Notes: a model not told the origin generated them from the sequence alone. 64,000 nt of DNA from Actinomadura citrea (GCF_013409045.1 NZ_JACCBT010000001.1:8534669-8598668), one strand, 5' to 3'. Shown: positions 8,060 through 16,935, numbered from the stretch's first letter. Numbers and translations are program-made.

Positions 8060-9228
8060 CGACGGCCTCCGCCGCCCGGCGCTCCGCCGCCTGGAGCGCC
8101 GCCGCCCGAGCCGCCGAGGCCCGGTCCGCCGCCGCCCGGGAAGCCGCGCTGGTCGGTGTTGCCGCTGCCGGACGTCGAGGTCACGGCGACCTGGTCGCCC
8201 TCGTTCAGGCCCGAGCTGATCTCGGTGCCCTGGTCTCCCTTCACGCCGGTCCCGACCGTGGTGGGGACCTGCCTGCCGTTGCGCACGACGGTGACCGTGC
8301 TCTGCCCGCCGGCCGTCCGGACCGCCGCGCTCGGCACGTAGAGGACGTTCTCCGCCCGCGCGACGGTGATCTCCACCGTGGCGGTCTGGCCGAGCCGGAC
8401 CCCGGACGGGACGTCTCCCAGCGCGATCGTGACCGGGAACTTCACGACGTTGTCGGTGGTCGTCGGCGCCGCTCCGATCGCGGTGATCTTGCCGGTGGCG
8501 GTCTTGCCGGTGAGCGCGTCGAACGTGACCGCGGCGGCCTGGCCCGTCTTCAGCTTGGTGGTGTCGGCCTCGGTGAACTCGCCCTCGATCTGGAGGTGCG
8601 CGGTGTCGGCGAGCTCGACGAAGCCCGAGCCCGACGACGCCGACGAGGTGGAGGACGAGGTCGGCGACGAGGACCCGGAGCCCGAACCGGAGCCCGAACC
8701 CGACCCCGAGCCCGAGGAGGACGAGGAGGATCCACTCGAACCGCCGCCCACCGTCCCGTTGACGGCGGTCACCGTCCCGGCGAACGGGGCCTTCAGGACG
8801 GTCCCCTGGTACGCGCGCAGAGCGGAGTTGTAGGAGTTCTTGGCCTGGATGTAACTGGCGTACCCCTTCTCGGACGAGGTGTCCCCGTCGGCGGCGACGG
8901 CCAGGTTCGCCTTGGCGGCGTCGACGTTCTCGATCGCCTCGGTCTGGTCGAGGCGGGCCAGGACGTCACCCGGCCTCACCTTCTGCCCCGCCTTGACGTA
9001 GATCTTCGCGACCGTCCCCGAGGCGCTGAAGGACAGCGAACGGCTCCGGGCGCTCTCCACCGAGCCGGACGCCGACACCGACGAGACCACCGTTCCGCGC
9101 GTGACACGGGAGAGGCGGGTGGACGCGGCGGCGCCGTCGCCTCCGTCGCCGAGGGCGAGGTACGCGGTTCCGGCCCCGGCGACGAGCAGCACGCCCAGCG
9201 CGCCGTTGACCAGGAGTGTCCGATTCAT
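8056..9228 (-). CDS. Efflux periplasmic-adaptor (HlyD/MacA-like) subunit
   Basis: This is a 390-residue membrane-anchored adaptor that links the MacB-like permease to exported substrate. An N-terminal signal-anchor (LLVNGALGVLLVAGAGTAYLAL) is followed by the first lipoyl half (VKAGQKVRPGDVLARLDQTEA), a short helical hairpin and the second lipoyl half (LKAPFAGTVTAVNG). Beta-barrel and membrane-proximal domains come next, with TVEITVARAENVLYVPSAAV in the latter. Two low-complexity stretches are odd: a roughly 39-residue Ser/Gly tract inserted right after the second lipoyl half, and a Gly/Pro-rich C-terminal tail. ATG 9228 is chosen; its ribosome binding site is weak. The gene starts the operon. 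Confidence 0.88.
   Translation of the reverse strand: MNRTLLVNGALGVLLVAGAGTAYLALGDGGDGAAASTRLSRVTRGTVVSSVSASGSVESARSRSLSFSASGTVAKIYVKAGQKVRPGDVLARLDQTEAIENVDAAKANLAVAADGDTSSEKGYASYIQAKNSYNSALRAYQGTVLKAPFAGTVTAVNGTVGGGSSGSSSSSSGSGSGSGSGSGSGSSSPTSSSTSSASSGSGFVELADTAHLQIEGEFTEADTTKLKTGQAAAVTFDALTGKTATGKITAIGAAPTTTDNVVKFPVTIALGDVPSGVRLGQTATVEITVARAENVLYVPSAAVRTAGGQSTVTVVRNGRQVPTTVGTGVKGDQGTEISSGLNEGDQVAVTSTSGSGNTDQRGFPGGGGPGLGGSGGGAPGGGAPGGGGRR
8671..8729. repeat. Low-complexity GAGCCCGA-type repeat tract within the adaptor gene
   Basis: Reiterated GAGCCCGA(A/C) units followed by GAGGA units encode the alternating Ser-Gly tract of the HlyD-like protein. The tract is in frame, so length change by multiples of six bases would keep the gene open. 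Confidence 0.7.
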
Positions 9229-9321
9229 GCAGATGAGGCTCGTGAGCACTCATGTGGCGTTCGTGAGTCAAGGGTGAGAATTAGATGAAATAGGGTCCGA
9301 ACCGGTGCGGTTGCCCAGGGC

Positions 9322-10056
9322 ATGGGCACATCGCGGAAGACCAGCCTCCGGATCGAGGAGAGCGGCAAGCGCGTCAGGGCTTACCTCGGCGGCCATCTGG
9401 TGGCCGACTCGACACATCCGTCTCTCGTCTGGGAGATCCCCTACTACCCGACCTACTACTTCCCCGAGGCGGACGTGCGGGCCGAGCTCGTCGAGGACGG
9501 GCCGGGCACACGTTCGCCGAGCAGGGGCGACGCGACCGCCCACACGGTGAAGGTGGACGGCGCGCAGGCTCCGGGCGCCGCGTTCCGCTATACCGAGCTG
9601 CCCGGCCTCGTCCGGCTCGACTGGGATGCGATGGACGCCTGGTTCGAGGAGGACGAGGAGGTCTTCGTCCACCCCCGCGACCCGTACACCCGCGTGGACG
9701 TGCTGGCGGCGTCTCGGCACGTCCGGGTCGAGGTGGACGGGGTGACGGTCGCGGAGTCGTCCGGCCCGCGGCTGCTCTTCGAGACGGGCCTGCCGGTGCG
9801 CTACTACCTGCCCAAGCCGCATGTCCGCATGGACCTGCTCGAACACACCGACACCACCACGCACTGCCCGTACAAGGGCACCGCGGAATACTGGTCGATA
9901 CGGGTGAACGGCACGCTGCACGAGGATCTGGCCTGGTCGTACCGGACGCCCCTGGACGAGAGCCGCAAGGTCGCCGGCCTGGTCTGCTTCTACAACGAGA
10001 AGCTCGACATCTTCGTGGACGGGGTTCTGCAGGAGCGGCCGAAGACCAAGTTCTGA
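9322..10056 (+). CDS. DUF427 domain protein, two domain copies
   Basis: The 244-residue protein consists of two DUF427 units. The first half carries WEIPYYPTYYFPEADVRAEL, and the second carries VRYYLPKPHVRMDLLE followed by CPYKGTAEYWSIRVNG, the typical ending of this small beta fold. No signal peptide or membrane segment is present, so it is probably cytoplasmic. The family has no established biochemical role; it is common in actinobacteria. A strong hairpin follows 35 bp downstream. Start ATG 9322 has only a weak AGGG upstream. Confidence 0.85.
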   Translation: MGTSRKTSLRIEESGKRVRAYLGGHLVADSTHPSLVWEIPYYPTYYFPEADVRAELVEDGPGTRSPSRGDATAHTVKVDGAQAPGAAFRYTELPGLVRLDWDAMDAWFEEDEEVFVHPRDPYTRVDVLAASRHVRVEVDGVTVAESSGPRLLFETGLPVRYYLPKPHVRMDLLEHTDTTTHCPYKGTAEYWSIRVNGTLHEDLAWSYRTPLDESRKVAGLVCFYNEKLDIFVDGVLQERPKTKF

Positions 10057-10091
10057 GCACGACCCCTCATCGGCCGAGGACGGCCGCTCAT

Positions 10092-10121
10092 CGGCCGGGC
10101 ACGAGGAATCGTGCCCGGCCG
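10092..10121 (+). terminator. Strong 13-bp hairpin after the DUF427 gene
   Basis: CGGCCGGGCACGA pairs perfectly with TCGTGCCCGGCCG around a GGAA tetraloop. There is no U-run, which is common for terminators in high-GC actinomycetes. Confidence 0.6.
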
Positions 10122-10149
10122 ACAACTTCCACACCGCCTTTTATCAGCA

Positions 10150-10193
10150 GGCATCACATCACCGGATGGAACATCATGCGATGGTGTGATGCC
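10150..10193. repeat. Inverted repeat GGCATCACA / TGTGATGCC
   Basis: Perfect 9-bp arms are separated by 26 bases upstream of the desaturase operon operators. Inside the spacer are further CATCAC/GATGGTG-like half sites, so protein binding is as likely as a hairpin. Confidence 0.4.
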
Positions 10194-10232
10194 TGTCGCT
10201 TTGGCGGCCGAGGCCTTGAATCCTCCGCGATT

Positions 10233-10262
10233 CCTACGCGACCGTAGGTTACGCGAGCGTAA
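10233..10262. promoter_or_regulatory. Two tandem palindromes upstream of the desaturase operon
   Basis: CCTACG-CGAC-CGTAGG (10233-10248) abuts TTACGC-GA-GCGTAA (10249-10262). Arms of both are perfect, and the two elements align as a direct repeat of 16 bases. They end 24 bases before the TTG start of the reductase gene. This is the size and place expected for a TetR-type regulator of fatty acid desaturation. No regulator gene is adjacent, so it would act in trans. Confidence 0.6.
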
Positions 10263-10286
10263 GTTAGCGCGCCTCGGGGAGGAACC

Positions 10287-11354
10287 TTGACCATCGCAAC
10301 GCGCCGCCCACGCCGCCCCACCGCGGGACGCCGGATCGCGGCGGCCGCCCGGCTTCTCACGACCCCGCTCCTGCCGGAGGACTACCTCGGCCTGGTCAAC
10401 CCGCTGTGGTCCACGGCCGAGCCGCGCGGACGGATCGAGGCCGTCCGGCACGAGGCCCCGTCCACCGCGACCCTGGTGATCAGGCCGGGGCAGGCGTGGA
10501 ACGGCCACCGGCCCGGCCAGTGGGTCAAGATCGGCGTGGACGTCGGCGGCGTCCGGCACTGGCGGACGTTCTCGCTGTCGTCGCCGCCGCGCCCGGACGG
10601 CCGCATCACCGTCACCGTCAAGGCCGCGCGCGACGGGTTCGTCTCGGCGCACCTGGTCGACGAGATCCGGCCCGGGACGGTCGTCCGCCTGTCGCCGCCC
10701 GGGGGCGACTTCACGCTCCCCTCACCCGTCCCCCGCAAGCTGCTGTTCGTGACGGCCGGCAGCGGGATCACGCCGGTCATGGCGATGCTGCGGCATCTCG
10801 GCGGCGCGTCCGACGCCGTGCTCGTCCACTCGGACCGGACGGCGGGGGACGTCATCTTCGGCGAGGAACTGCGCCGGATGCCGGGGGTGCGGCTGCACGA
10901 GCGGCACACGGCCCCCGACGGCCGCCTGAAGCCGTCCGAGCTACCCGACTTCTGCCCCGACTGGGCGGACCGCGAGGCGTGGGCGTGCGGGCCGGGCGAC
11001 ATGCTCGACGACCTCGCCGCGCACTGGCGGGCCGCCGGCATCGGGGAAAGGCTGCGCGTCGAGCGCTTTCGCACCGTCCTTTCCGGCGGCGGGGGCGAGG
11101 GCGGGCGCGTCACGTTCACCAGGAGCGGCGTCACGGCCGACGCGGACGGCGGCACGCCCCTCCTGGTGGCGGGCGAGGACGCCGGCGCGCTGCTGCCGAG
11201 CGGATGCCGGATGGGCATCTGCCGCGGCTGCGTCGGGCGGCTGGCGTCCGGCAAGGTCCGCGACCTGCGCACCGGCGAGGTGCACGGCGACGAGGGCGAG
11301 ATCGTCCAGACCTGCGTCTCGGCGGCCGCCGGGCCCGTGGAGATCGAACTGTGA
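10287..11354 (+). CDS. Ferredoxin reductase (FAD/NAD(P)H, C-terminal 2Fe-2S) for the desaturase
   Basis: This 355-residue electron-transfer protein is expected to pass electrons from NAD(P)H through FAD and a plant-type 2Fe-2S cluster to the desaturase encoded next. The FAD-binding barrel contains HWRTFSLSSPP. The nucleotide-binding domain contains FVTAGSGITPVMAMLRHLGG and ACGPGDMLDDL. The C-terminal ferredoxin domain has cluster Cys residues in GCRMGICRGC, with the fourth in IVQTC. The start is TTG with GGGGAGGAA just upstream. The arrangement matches the reductase/DesA3-type pairs of mycobacteria. The desaturase start lies 10 bases beyond the stop, so the two form an operon. Confidence 0.92.
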   Translation: MTIATRRPRRPTAGRRIAAAARLLTTPLLPEDYLGLVNPLWSTAEPRGRIEAVRHEAPSTATLVIRPGQAWNGHRPGQWVKIGVDVGGVRHWRTFSLSSPPRPDGRITVTVKAARDGFVSAHLVDEIRPGTVVRLSPPGGDFTLPSPVPRKLLFVTAGSGITPVMAMLRHLGGASDAVLVHSDRTAGDVIFGEELRRMPGVRLHERHTAPDGRLKPSELPDFCPDWADREAWACGPGDMLDDLAAHWRAAGIGERLRVERFRTVLSGGGGEGGRVTFTRSGVTADADGGTPLLVAGEDAGALLPSGCRMGICRGCVGRLASGKVRDLRTGEVHGDEGEIVQTCVSAAAGPVEIEL

Positions 11355-11364
11355 GAGGAGCGGC

Positions 11365-12447
11365 ATGACCGACCATCTGACGGCCGAGGACTACGAGACG
11401 ATCGCCACCGAACTGGACGCGCTGCGCGAGGAGATCATGTCCGGTCTCGGCGAGCGCGACGCGTCCTACATCCGGCGGGTGATCCGCCGGCAGCGCGGGC
11501 TGGAGATCGGCGGCCGGGCGCTGCTGCTCGCCTCCGCGCTGCCGCCCGCCTGGATCGCCGGGACCGCGACGCTGGCCGTCGCGAAGATCCTGGAGAACAT
11601 GGAGATCGGGCACAACGTCATGCACGGCCAGTGGGACTGGATGCGCGACCCGAAGATCCATTCCACGACCTGGGAGTGGGACAACGTCTCGCCGGCCGAG
11701 CAGTGGAAACACTCGCACAACTTCGTCCACCACACGTTCACGAACGTGCTCGGCAGGGACAACGACGTCGGCTACGGCATCCTGCGCGTCGCCCCCGAGC
11801 AGGAGTGGTCCCCGGCGCACCTCGCCCAACCGCTCTACAACCTGCTGCTGGCGATGTTCTTCGAGTACGGGGTGGCGCTGCACGACCTGGAGATCGACAA
11901 GATCCGGGCGGGGACGGCCGACGAGGCGGTGACGAAGGAGAAGCTGCGCGCCATCGGTCGCAAGATCCGCCGCCAGTGGGGCAAGGACTACCTGGCGTTC
12001 CCGCTGCTCAGCGGTCCGCAGTTCCTGTCCACGCTGACCGCGAACGCCACCGCGAACGTGGTCCGCAACGTGTGGGCACACATGATCATCTTCTGCGGGC
12101 ACTTCCCCGGCGACGTGGAGGTGTTCGAGGAGGAGCGGCTGGACGGCGAGACGAAGGGCGAGTGGTACGTCCGGCAGATGTGCGGCTCGGCCAACATCAC
12201 CGGCGGCCGGCTGTTCCACCTGATGACCGGCAACCTCAGCCACCAGATCGAGCACCACCTGTTTCCGGACATGCCGAGCAACCGGTACGGCGAGATCGCC
12301 CCGCGCGTCCGCGCGCTGTGCGACAAGTACGACGTCCCGTACCACACCGGCACACTGTCGAAGCAGGTCACGGGCACCTGGAAGAAGATCGTCCGCTATG
12401 CGCTGCCCGGCGGGAGGCCGTCCGCGGCGGAGCCCGAGGCGGTCTGA
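11365..12447 (+). CDS. Membrane fatty acid (acyl-CoA) desaturase
   Basis: The 360-residue di-iron enzyme introduces a double bond into an acyl chain (probably stearoyl-CoA delta-9 by family resemblance) using electrons from the adjacent reductase. The three histidine boxes are visible: HNVMH (residues 83-87), HSHNFVHH (from 116) and HQIEHH (from 293). Hydrophobic stretches lie around residues 50-75 and 150-175. The GAGG-type ribosome binding site overlaps the reductase stop region. Expression is probably tied to the palindromes upstream of the reductase, a known way to tune membrane fluidity. Confidence 0.92.
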   Translation: MTDHLTAEDYETIATELDALREEIMSGLGERDASYIRRVIRRQRGLEIGGRALLLASALPPAWIAGTATLAVAKILENMEIGHNVMHGQWDWMRDPKIHSTTWEWDNVSPAEQWKHSHNFVHHTFTNVLGRDNDVGYGILRVAPEQEWSPAHLAQPLYNLLLAMFFEYGVALHDLEIDKIRAGTADEAVTKEKLRAIGRKIRRQWGKDYLAFPLLSGPQFLSTLTANATANVVRNVWAHMIIFCGHFPGDVEVFEEERLDGETKGEWYVRQMCGSANITGGRLFHLMTGNLSHQIEHHLFPDMPSNRYGEIAPRVRALCDKYDVPYHTGTLSKQVTGTWKKIVRYALPGGRPSAAEPEAV

Positions 12448-12449
12448 GG

Positions 12450-13277
12450 TCAGCCGAGGGCCTGCGCCACGGGGAGGTGGAGGCGGGAGGGGTCGTTCGC
12501 GATGGGCGCGCCGTACTCCATGACCGTGGTGGTGAACGCGGGCTCCAGGCCGTGCCGCCGCGCCCAGTCGACCAGTTCCGGATGCCGGTGGTCGATGTCC
12601 AGGCGGATCGGCCCCGCCGGAACGATCTCTTCGACGAGCGCGAGCGCGGTCTCGCCGTCCTCCGCGGTGACGGGGCCCACGACGGCCCTGGAGTCGTTCC
12701 ACCACACGCCCCCGAAGCCCCTGAGGCCGGACTCGTCCCGGACGACATGGAACGTCTCGCAGAACGACGGCAGTCCGTCGACCAGCCGTGAACGGTCCGC
12801 GCCGAAGACCTCGGTGTCGAGTGCATGGACGGCAGGCATGTCCGCCGCCTCCACGGGGACGGACACGCCTCGCCTGGAAGGCCCCTTCCCCATGCCCGTA
12901 TACGTCGTGCAGAGCCCGACGGAGCGATATCCCAGACGCTCGTACAGCGGGCGCCCATATTCGGTGGCCGTCAGGCAGAAGCTCTTCGTTTCGGTGTTGT
13001 CCATCACGTGCCGCATGATGCGGCCGCCCAGACCACGCCGTTCGTAGCGTTTCGCCACCAGCACCATACTGATGGCCGCGACGTCCCCGCCGTATGGGGT
13101 CGACACCGTCGCCGCGGCGAGTTCGCCCTCCCCGTCGTCGATGCCGTAGACGTCGCCGACCGAGAACAGGAACCGCCACTTACGGTCTTCACGCCCCCAG
13201 TCGCGGTCCTCCGCGAGCCGCTGGCAGGCGGCGAGGTCGTCGATCCCGAGCCGCCGTGCGGGCCTGTCCCCATCCAT
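12450..13277 (-). CDS. GNAT family N-acetyltransferase
   Basis: The 275-residue protein has an N-terminal GNAT core whose acetyl-CoA loop reads LVAKRYERRGLGGRIMRHV, followed by the beta-bulge helix region with YGRPLYERLGYRSVG. A second, weaker GNAT-like half occupies residues about 140-275. Such double-domain members acetylate small amines or antibiotics; the substrate is unknown. ATG 13277 is chosen over upstream codons because the sequence before it is not GNAT-like; its ribosome binding site is poor. The gene is convergent with the desaturase with only 2 bases between. Confidence 0.85.
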   Translation of the reverse strand: MDGDRPARRLGIDDLAACQRLAEDRDWGREDRKWRFLFSVGDVYGIDDGEGELAAATVSTPYGGDVAAISMVLVAKRYERRGLGGRIMRHVMDNTETKSFCLTATEYGRPLYERLGYRSVGLCTTYTGMGKGPSRRGVSVPVEAADMPAVHALDTEVFGADRSRLVDGLPSFCETFHVVRDESGLRGFGGVWWNDSRAVVGPVTAEDGETALALVEEIVPAGPIRLDIDHRHPELVDWARRHGLEPAFTTTVMEYGAPIANDPSRLHLPVAQALG

Positions 13278-13407
13278 GAGACCGGACGCTAGATCGGCCC
13301 CGCGTGCCGCACAACCCAATTACGCGGCATTACCCCACAGGTCATCGCCTTCACGACCTCCACAGCGAGATCGTCTGGGTGCGGTTAACGACGACTTGAG
13401 GAGAACC

Positions 13408-14805
13408 ATGTCGCACACGGCGACCCCAGTGGCGGGACGGCCCCCGCGCGAGGCCGCGCCCTCGCCCACCGCGTCCGTCGGCGCCCTGCTCGTCCTGCTC
13501 ACCGGCGTCTTCATCACCACGCTCGACTTCTTCATCGTGAACGTGGCGATCCCCGACATCCAGTCCGATCTGCGCGCCGGCGCGACCGCGATCCAGTGGG
13601 TCGTCGCCGGGTTCGGGCTGGCGCTCGGCAGCGGGTTGATCACCGGCGGCCGCCTCGGCGACCTGGCCGGACGCCGCCGGATGTACGCGCTCGGTCTCGC
13701 CGTGTTCACCGCCGCCTCCCTCGCGTGCGGGCTCGCCCCGTCCCCCGGCACGCTGATCGGCGCCAGAGTGGTGCAGGGGATCGCGGCCGCGCTCCTGATG
13801 CCGCAGGTTCTCGGGATCATCAACGGCGTGTTCACCGGGGAGGCGCGCGCCAAGGCGTTCACCGCCTACGGCCTCGCACTCGGTTTGGGCGGCGTGTTCG
13901 GGCAGCTCATAGGGGGTGCCCTGATCCAGGCGGATCTGTTCGGCACCGGCTGGCGCAGCATCTTCCTGATCAACGTCCCGGTCGGGATCGTCACGCTGGC
14001 GCTGGTCCGCCGGACGGTCCCGTCCCAGCCGCGCACCACCGGAACCCGCCTGGACGTCACGGGAACCGTCCTGGTCACCCTCGGCCTCATCGCGCTCGTC
14101 CTGCCCCTGATCGAGGGGCGCCGCCTGGGCTGGCCCGCCTGGACGTGGGCGTCGCTCGCCGCGTCGGCCGTCCTGCTCGCCGGGTTCGCCCTCTCCCAGC
14201 GCCGCGGCAGCGCCCCGCTCGTCGCACCCGCTCTCTTCCGCGAGCCCGCGTTCCGCGTCGGCAGCGGCCTGGCGCTCGTCTACACCCTGGCGATGGCGTC
14301 CTTCTTCCTGTACCTCGCCCTGTACCTCCAGCAGGGACGCGGTCTCAGCGCCCTGGAGTCGGGCCTGCTCTTCGTCGCCCTGGGCGCCGGCTACTTCGCC
14401 GCGTCCACCCGCGCCACGGCCGTCGCCGCCCGCCTGGGACGGCAGATCCTCGCCCTGGGCGCCGCGGTGCAGGCGGCCGGCTGCCTCCTCCTGCTCGACG
14501 CGATCGGGCACGCCATCGGATGGCTCATCCCGGGTCTGGTCCTCGTCGGGGCGGGCATGGGGCTCGTCCTGGCGCCGCTGTCGGCGCTCGTCCTGTCCGG
14601 CGTGACCGACCGGCACGCCGCCTCGGCCGCCGGCGTCCTGTCCACCGCCCAGCAGGTCGGCAACGCCCTCGGCGTCGCGCTCGTCGGGATCGTCTTCTAC
14701 GGCGCGCAGGGCGAGGTCGCCGACGCCTTCCGGGTGTCGCTGTTCCCGGTCATGGCCTTCTGCGGCGTCACCGCGGCACTCGCCCAGTTCCTCCCCAGGC
14801 GCTAG
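13408..14805 (+). CDS. MFS transporter, DHA2 family
   Basis: This 465-residue multi-helix efflux permease fits 14 transmembrane helices. Helix 1 carries LDFFIVNVAIPDIQ, and the loop between helices 2 and 3 has GGRLGDLAGRRRMYALG. The motif C equivalent is GLGGVFGQLIGGALIQ. ATG 13408 is preferred because GAGGAG lies 7 bases upstream; the frame is open further upstream but overlaps the divergent GNAT gene. No regulator gene is adjacent. The stop shares the bases CTAG with the stop of the opposing gene. Confidence 0.9.
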   Translation: MSHTATPVAGRPPREAAPSPTASVGALLVLLTGVFITTLDFFIVNVAIPDIQSDLRAGATAIQWVVAGFGLALGSGLITGGRLGDLAGRRRMYALGLAVFTAASLACGLAPSPGTLIGARVVQGIAAALLMPQVLGIINGVFTGEARAKAFTAYGLALGLGGVFGQLIGGALIQADLFGTGWRSIFLINVPVGIVTLALVRRTVPSQPRTTGTRLDVTGTVLVTLGLIALVLPLIEGRRLGWPAWTWASLAASAVLLAGFALSQRRGSAPLVAPALFREPAFRVGSGLALVYTLAMASFFLYLALYLQQGRGLSALESGLLFVALGAGYFAASTRATAVAARLGRQILALGAAVQAAGCLLLLDAIGHAIGWLIPGLVLVGAGMGLVLAPLSALVLSGVTDRHAASAAGVLSTAQQVGNALGVALVGIVFYGAQGEVADAFRVSLFPVMAFCGVTAALAQFLPRR

Positions 14806-15479
14806 TACACGCTGACGCCGAAGACGCTGAGCACCGGAGAGATCGGCTGGAAGAAGGACGACCCGCCGCTGGCGCAGTCCCCGACTCCGCCGATCCCCAG
14901 CCCGACCGCGGTGCCGCCCGAGAAGTACGGAGCCCCGGGACTGTCCCCGGGCTCCGTGCACACGGTCGTCCTGGCGAGCCCGGTGATCGTCCCCTCAGGG
15001 AAGTTCACGGTCACGTTGATGGCCGTCACGCTGCCGCAGCGCACGCCCGTGGTGGGCCCGCTGCGGCAGACGCGCTGGCCGACGACCGGCCGTCCCGCCG
15101 TCGTGATGTCCTGGGACCCGGGGTAGAGGTGGACGCTGCCGGGCCGCTCCACGGAAGGCTCCACGTACCGGACGAGCGCCACGGCGAGGTTCGTGACCGA
15201 GACGACCGTCCCGAGCCGGACGGTCAGCCCCGGGTCGGCGTACAGCGCCATGCCGACCTGAGCGCACCCGCCCGCGGTGAGGAAGAAGTACGTGCCGTTC
15301 TGCCGCACGTTGAACCCGAGGGTGCAGCGAACGCCCCCGGCCCCGTAGATCGCCTGGCCCCCTTCCGCGCCCGGCGCCGCGACGGGACGGACGTCGCTCG
15401 GTGAAGCGGACGCGCCGGGGCTGACGGCGGCCAGGACGGCGACGATGCCCGCGAGCAAGGTCGCGACGCGCAGTCTCAC
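14802..15479 (-). CDS. Streptogrisin-fold (S1) secreted protein lacking catalytic His and Asp
   Basis: The 225-residue exported protein matches the streptogrisin/alpha-lytic protease fold across its whole length, with landmark segments QDITTAGRPVVGQRVCRSG and CTEPGDSPGAPYFSGGTAVG. However, the usual TAGHC motif reads TAGGC (Gly71 replaces His), and the Asp-bearing NNDYGII-like strand reads TNLAVAL with no Asp. GDSGG is GDSPG (Ser180 kept). A signal peptide (to about residue 27) is followed almost directly by the mature domain, with no propeptide. Both facts argue for a non-proteolytic pseudoenzyme, possibly a binding protein. The GTG start has GGAGG 6 bases upstream. Confidence 0.85.
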   Translation of the reverse strand: MRLRVATLLAGIVAVLAAVSPGASASPSDVRPVAAPGAEGGQAIYGAGGVRCTLGFNVRQNGTYFFLTAGGCAQVGMALYADPGLTVRLGTVVSVTNLAVALVRYVEPSVERPGSVHLYPGSQDITTAGRPVVGQRVCRSGPTTGVRCGSVTAINVTVNFPEGTITGLARTTVCTEPGDSPGAPYFSGGTAVGLGIGGVGDCASGGSSFFQPISPVLSVFGVSVY

Positions 15480-15716
15480 GGAATACCTCCTGCGGGGAAA
15501 TGGCGGCTTGCCGGAATGGTGCGAAAACCCGGGGGCGTCGGCAAGGGGAGGAAGGTGCCAAGGTTGCCCGCGACCGTATAGCAACATCACGACGAAGCCC
15601 CGCGAAGGCGCTGGTCGGCGATGAGTACGGAAGGTCGCGCCATCTAGGTACGGGTGCTCATCCCCCGCGTTCTTCCATCGCCCAGGATGGGGCGACCGTT
15701 TCGGAATGGAGGGCGC

Positions 15717-16862
15717 ATGAGAATTCGTTTGCCGAAAACCAGCGCCGTGGCCCTGCTCGCCCTCGCGGGGTGCGGGGTCCAGGCCGCAGAGTCGACGCCC
15801 CGGAGGACGGAGGCCGGGGGCGCCCGGTGGCGGGTTGAGGTCGCGGACGCGTCGCTGCGGGTCGATCCCCAGATCGTCGCGTTGGGCCCGAACAACGTGT
15901 GGGCGTTCGGCGGGCGCGGCTCGGAGCACACGGCGTGGCGGCCGACGGCCAGGCACTGGAACGGCCACGCCTGGAACAAGGTCGGCCTTCCGGGCGGACG
16001 GATCGGCGCGGTCAAGGCGGCGGGCGCGTCCTCGGCGTCCGACGTCTGGGCGGTGACCCTCGGCGGGCGGAACTCGACCGTCCTCCACTGGAACGGCGAG
16101 CGCTGGACGATCGACCGCCGCCTTCCGAGTTTCATGGTGACGGCGATGGAGGTGTTCTCCCCGCGGGACGTCCGGGTCTACGGCACCGGGCCGCGCGCCG
16201 CCGGAGCGACCTGGACCCGTTCGGCGAACGGATGGTCGGAGGCCGGCCTGCCGTTCCGGATCGCGCGCACCAGTGCCCGCTCCGCCCTGGACGTCTGGGC
16301 GCTCACCTTCGACAACAGGCTGTACCACCAGGACGGCAGCGGTTGGAGGCCCGTCCCGCTGGACGACGTCCTGCCGGCCGAGAAGAGAAGCGGATTCGAG
16401 GACACGACGTACCGGCTCGGCACGATCACCGCCACGGACGCCGGCGTCTGGATCACGGCCGAGAGCGCCGGCGGCATCCCGTCCGGCAAGATGGACGGCA
16501 CCCGCACCGAACCGCTGGGCCCGGACGACCTTCGCCTGTCGTCCCTGCTCCTGCACGGCGACGCCGGGGGACGCCGCTGGACCTCCGAAAGCCTCATGGA
16601 GAAGACGGGACGGCTCAGCCCGATCGGCGCCCCGATCATCGACGCGGGCGGCGAGATCTGGCTCATCGGCTCCACCGACGTCAACGCCAACGAGTCGGCC
16701 CTCGCCCACCGAACCGCCACCGGCACCTGGACCAGAACCAGAATCCGGGCATCCGGCTTCGGCTCCTTCGAGGCCCGCGCCATCACCCGCCTGCCAGGCG
16801 ACACACGCATCCTCGTCGCAGGAATGAACGACGAGAAGGGCGCCATCCTCTCCACCCCCTGA
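15717..16862 (+). CDS. Lipoprotein with beta-propeller-like repeats
   Basis: The 381-residue lipoprotein has signal plus lipobox LALAGC (Cys19). The rest has recurring blocks such as NNVWAFGG, SDVWAVTL and LDVWALTF, each followed by HWNG or YHQDG turns. This pattern is typical of a seven-bladed-like propeller in exported actinobacterial proteins. No catalytic motif is seen; ligand binding at the cell surface is the likely role. GGAGGG sits directly upstream of the ATG. It is divergent from the pseudo-protease, with a 237-bp shared upstream region. Confidence 0.78.
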   Translation: MRIRLPKTSAVALLALAGCGVQAAESTPRRTEAGGARWRVEVADASLRVDPQIVALGPNNVWAFGGRGSEHTAWRPTARHWNGHAWNKVGLPGGRIGAVKAAGASSASDVWAVTLGGRNSTVLHWNGERWTIDRRLPSFMVTAMEVFSPRDVRVYGTGPRAAGATWTRSANGWSEAGLPFRIARTSARSALDVWALTFDNRLYHQDGSGWRPVPLDDVLPAEKRSGFEDTTYRLGTITATDAGVWITAESAGGIPSGKMDGTRTEPLGPDDLRLSSLLLHGDAGGRRWTSESLMEKTGRLSPIGAPIIDAGGEIWLIGSTDVNANESALAHRTATGTWTRTRIRASGFGSFEARAITRLPGDTRILVAGMNDEKGAILSTP

Positions 16863-16900
16863 GGCGCACCGAGACCCGGGAACCCGAGCCAGCCCATACC

Positions 16901-16935
16901 GCGGCCGGTGTCCGTCTGAGACGGATACCGGCCGC
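16901..16935 (+). terminator. Hairpin after the propeller lipoprotein
   Basis: GCGGCCGGT and TCCGT pair with ACGGA and ACCGGCCGC, giving a 14-15 bp stem with one G.T pair and a 5-base loop. No U-run follows. Confidence 0.6.
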
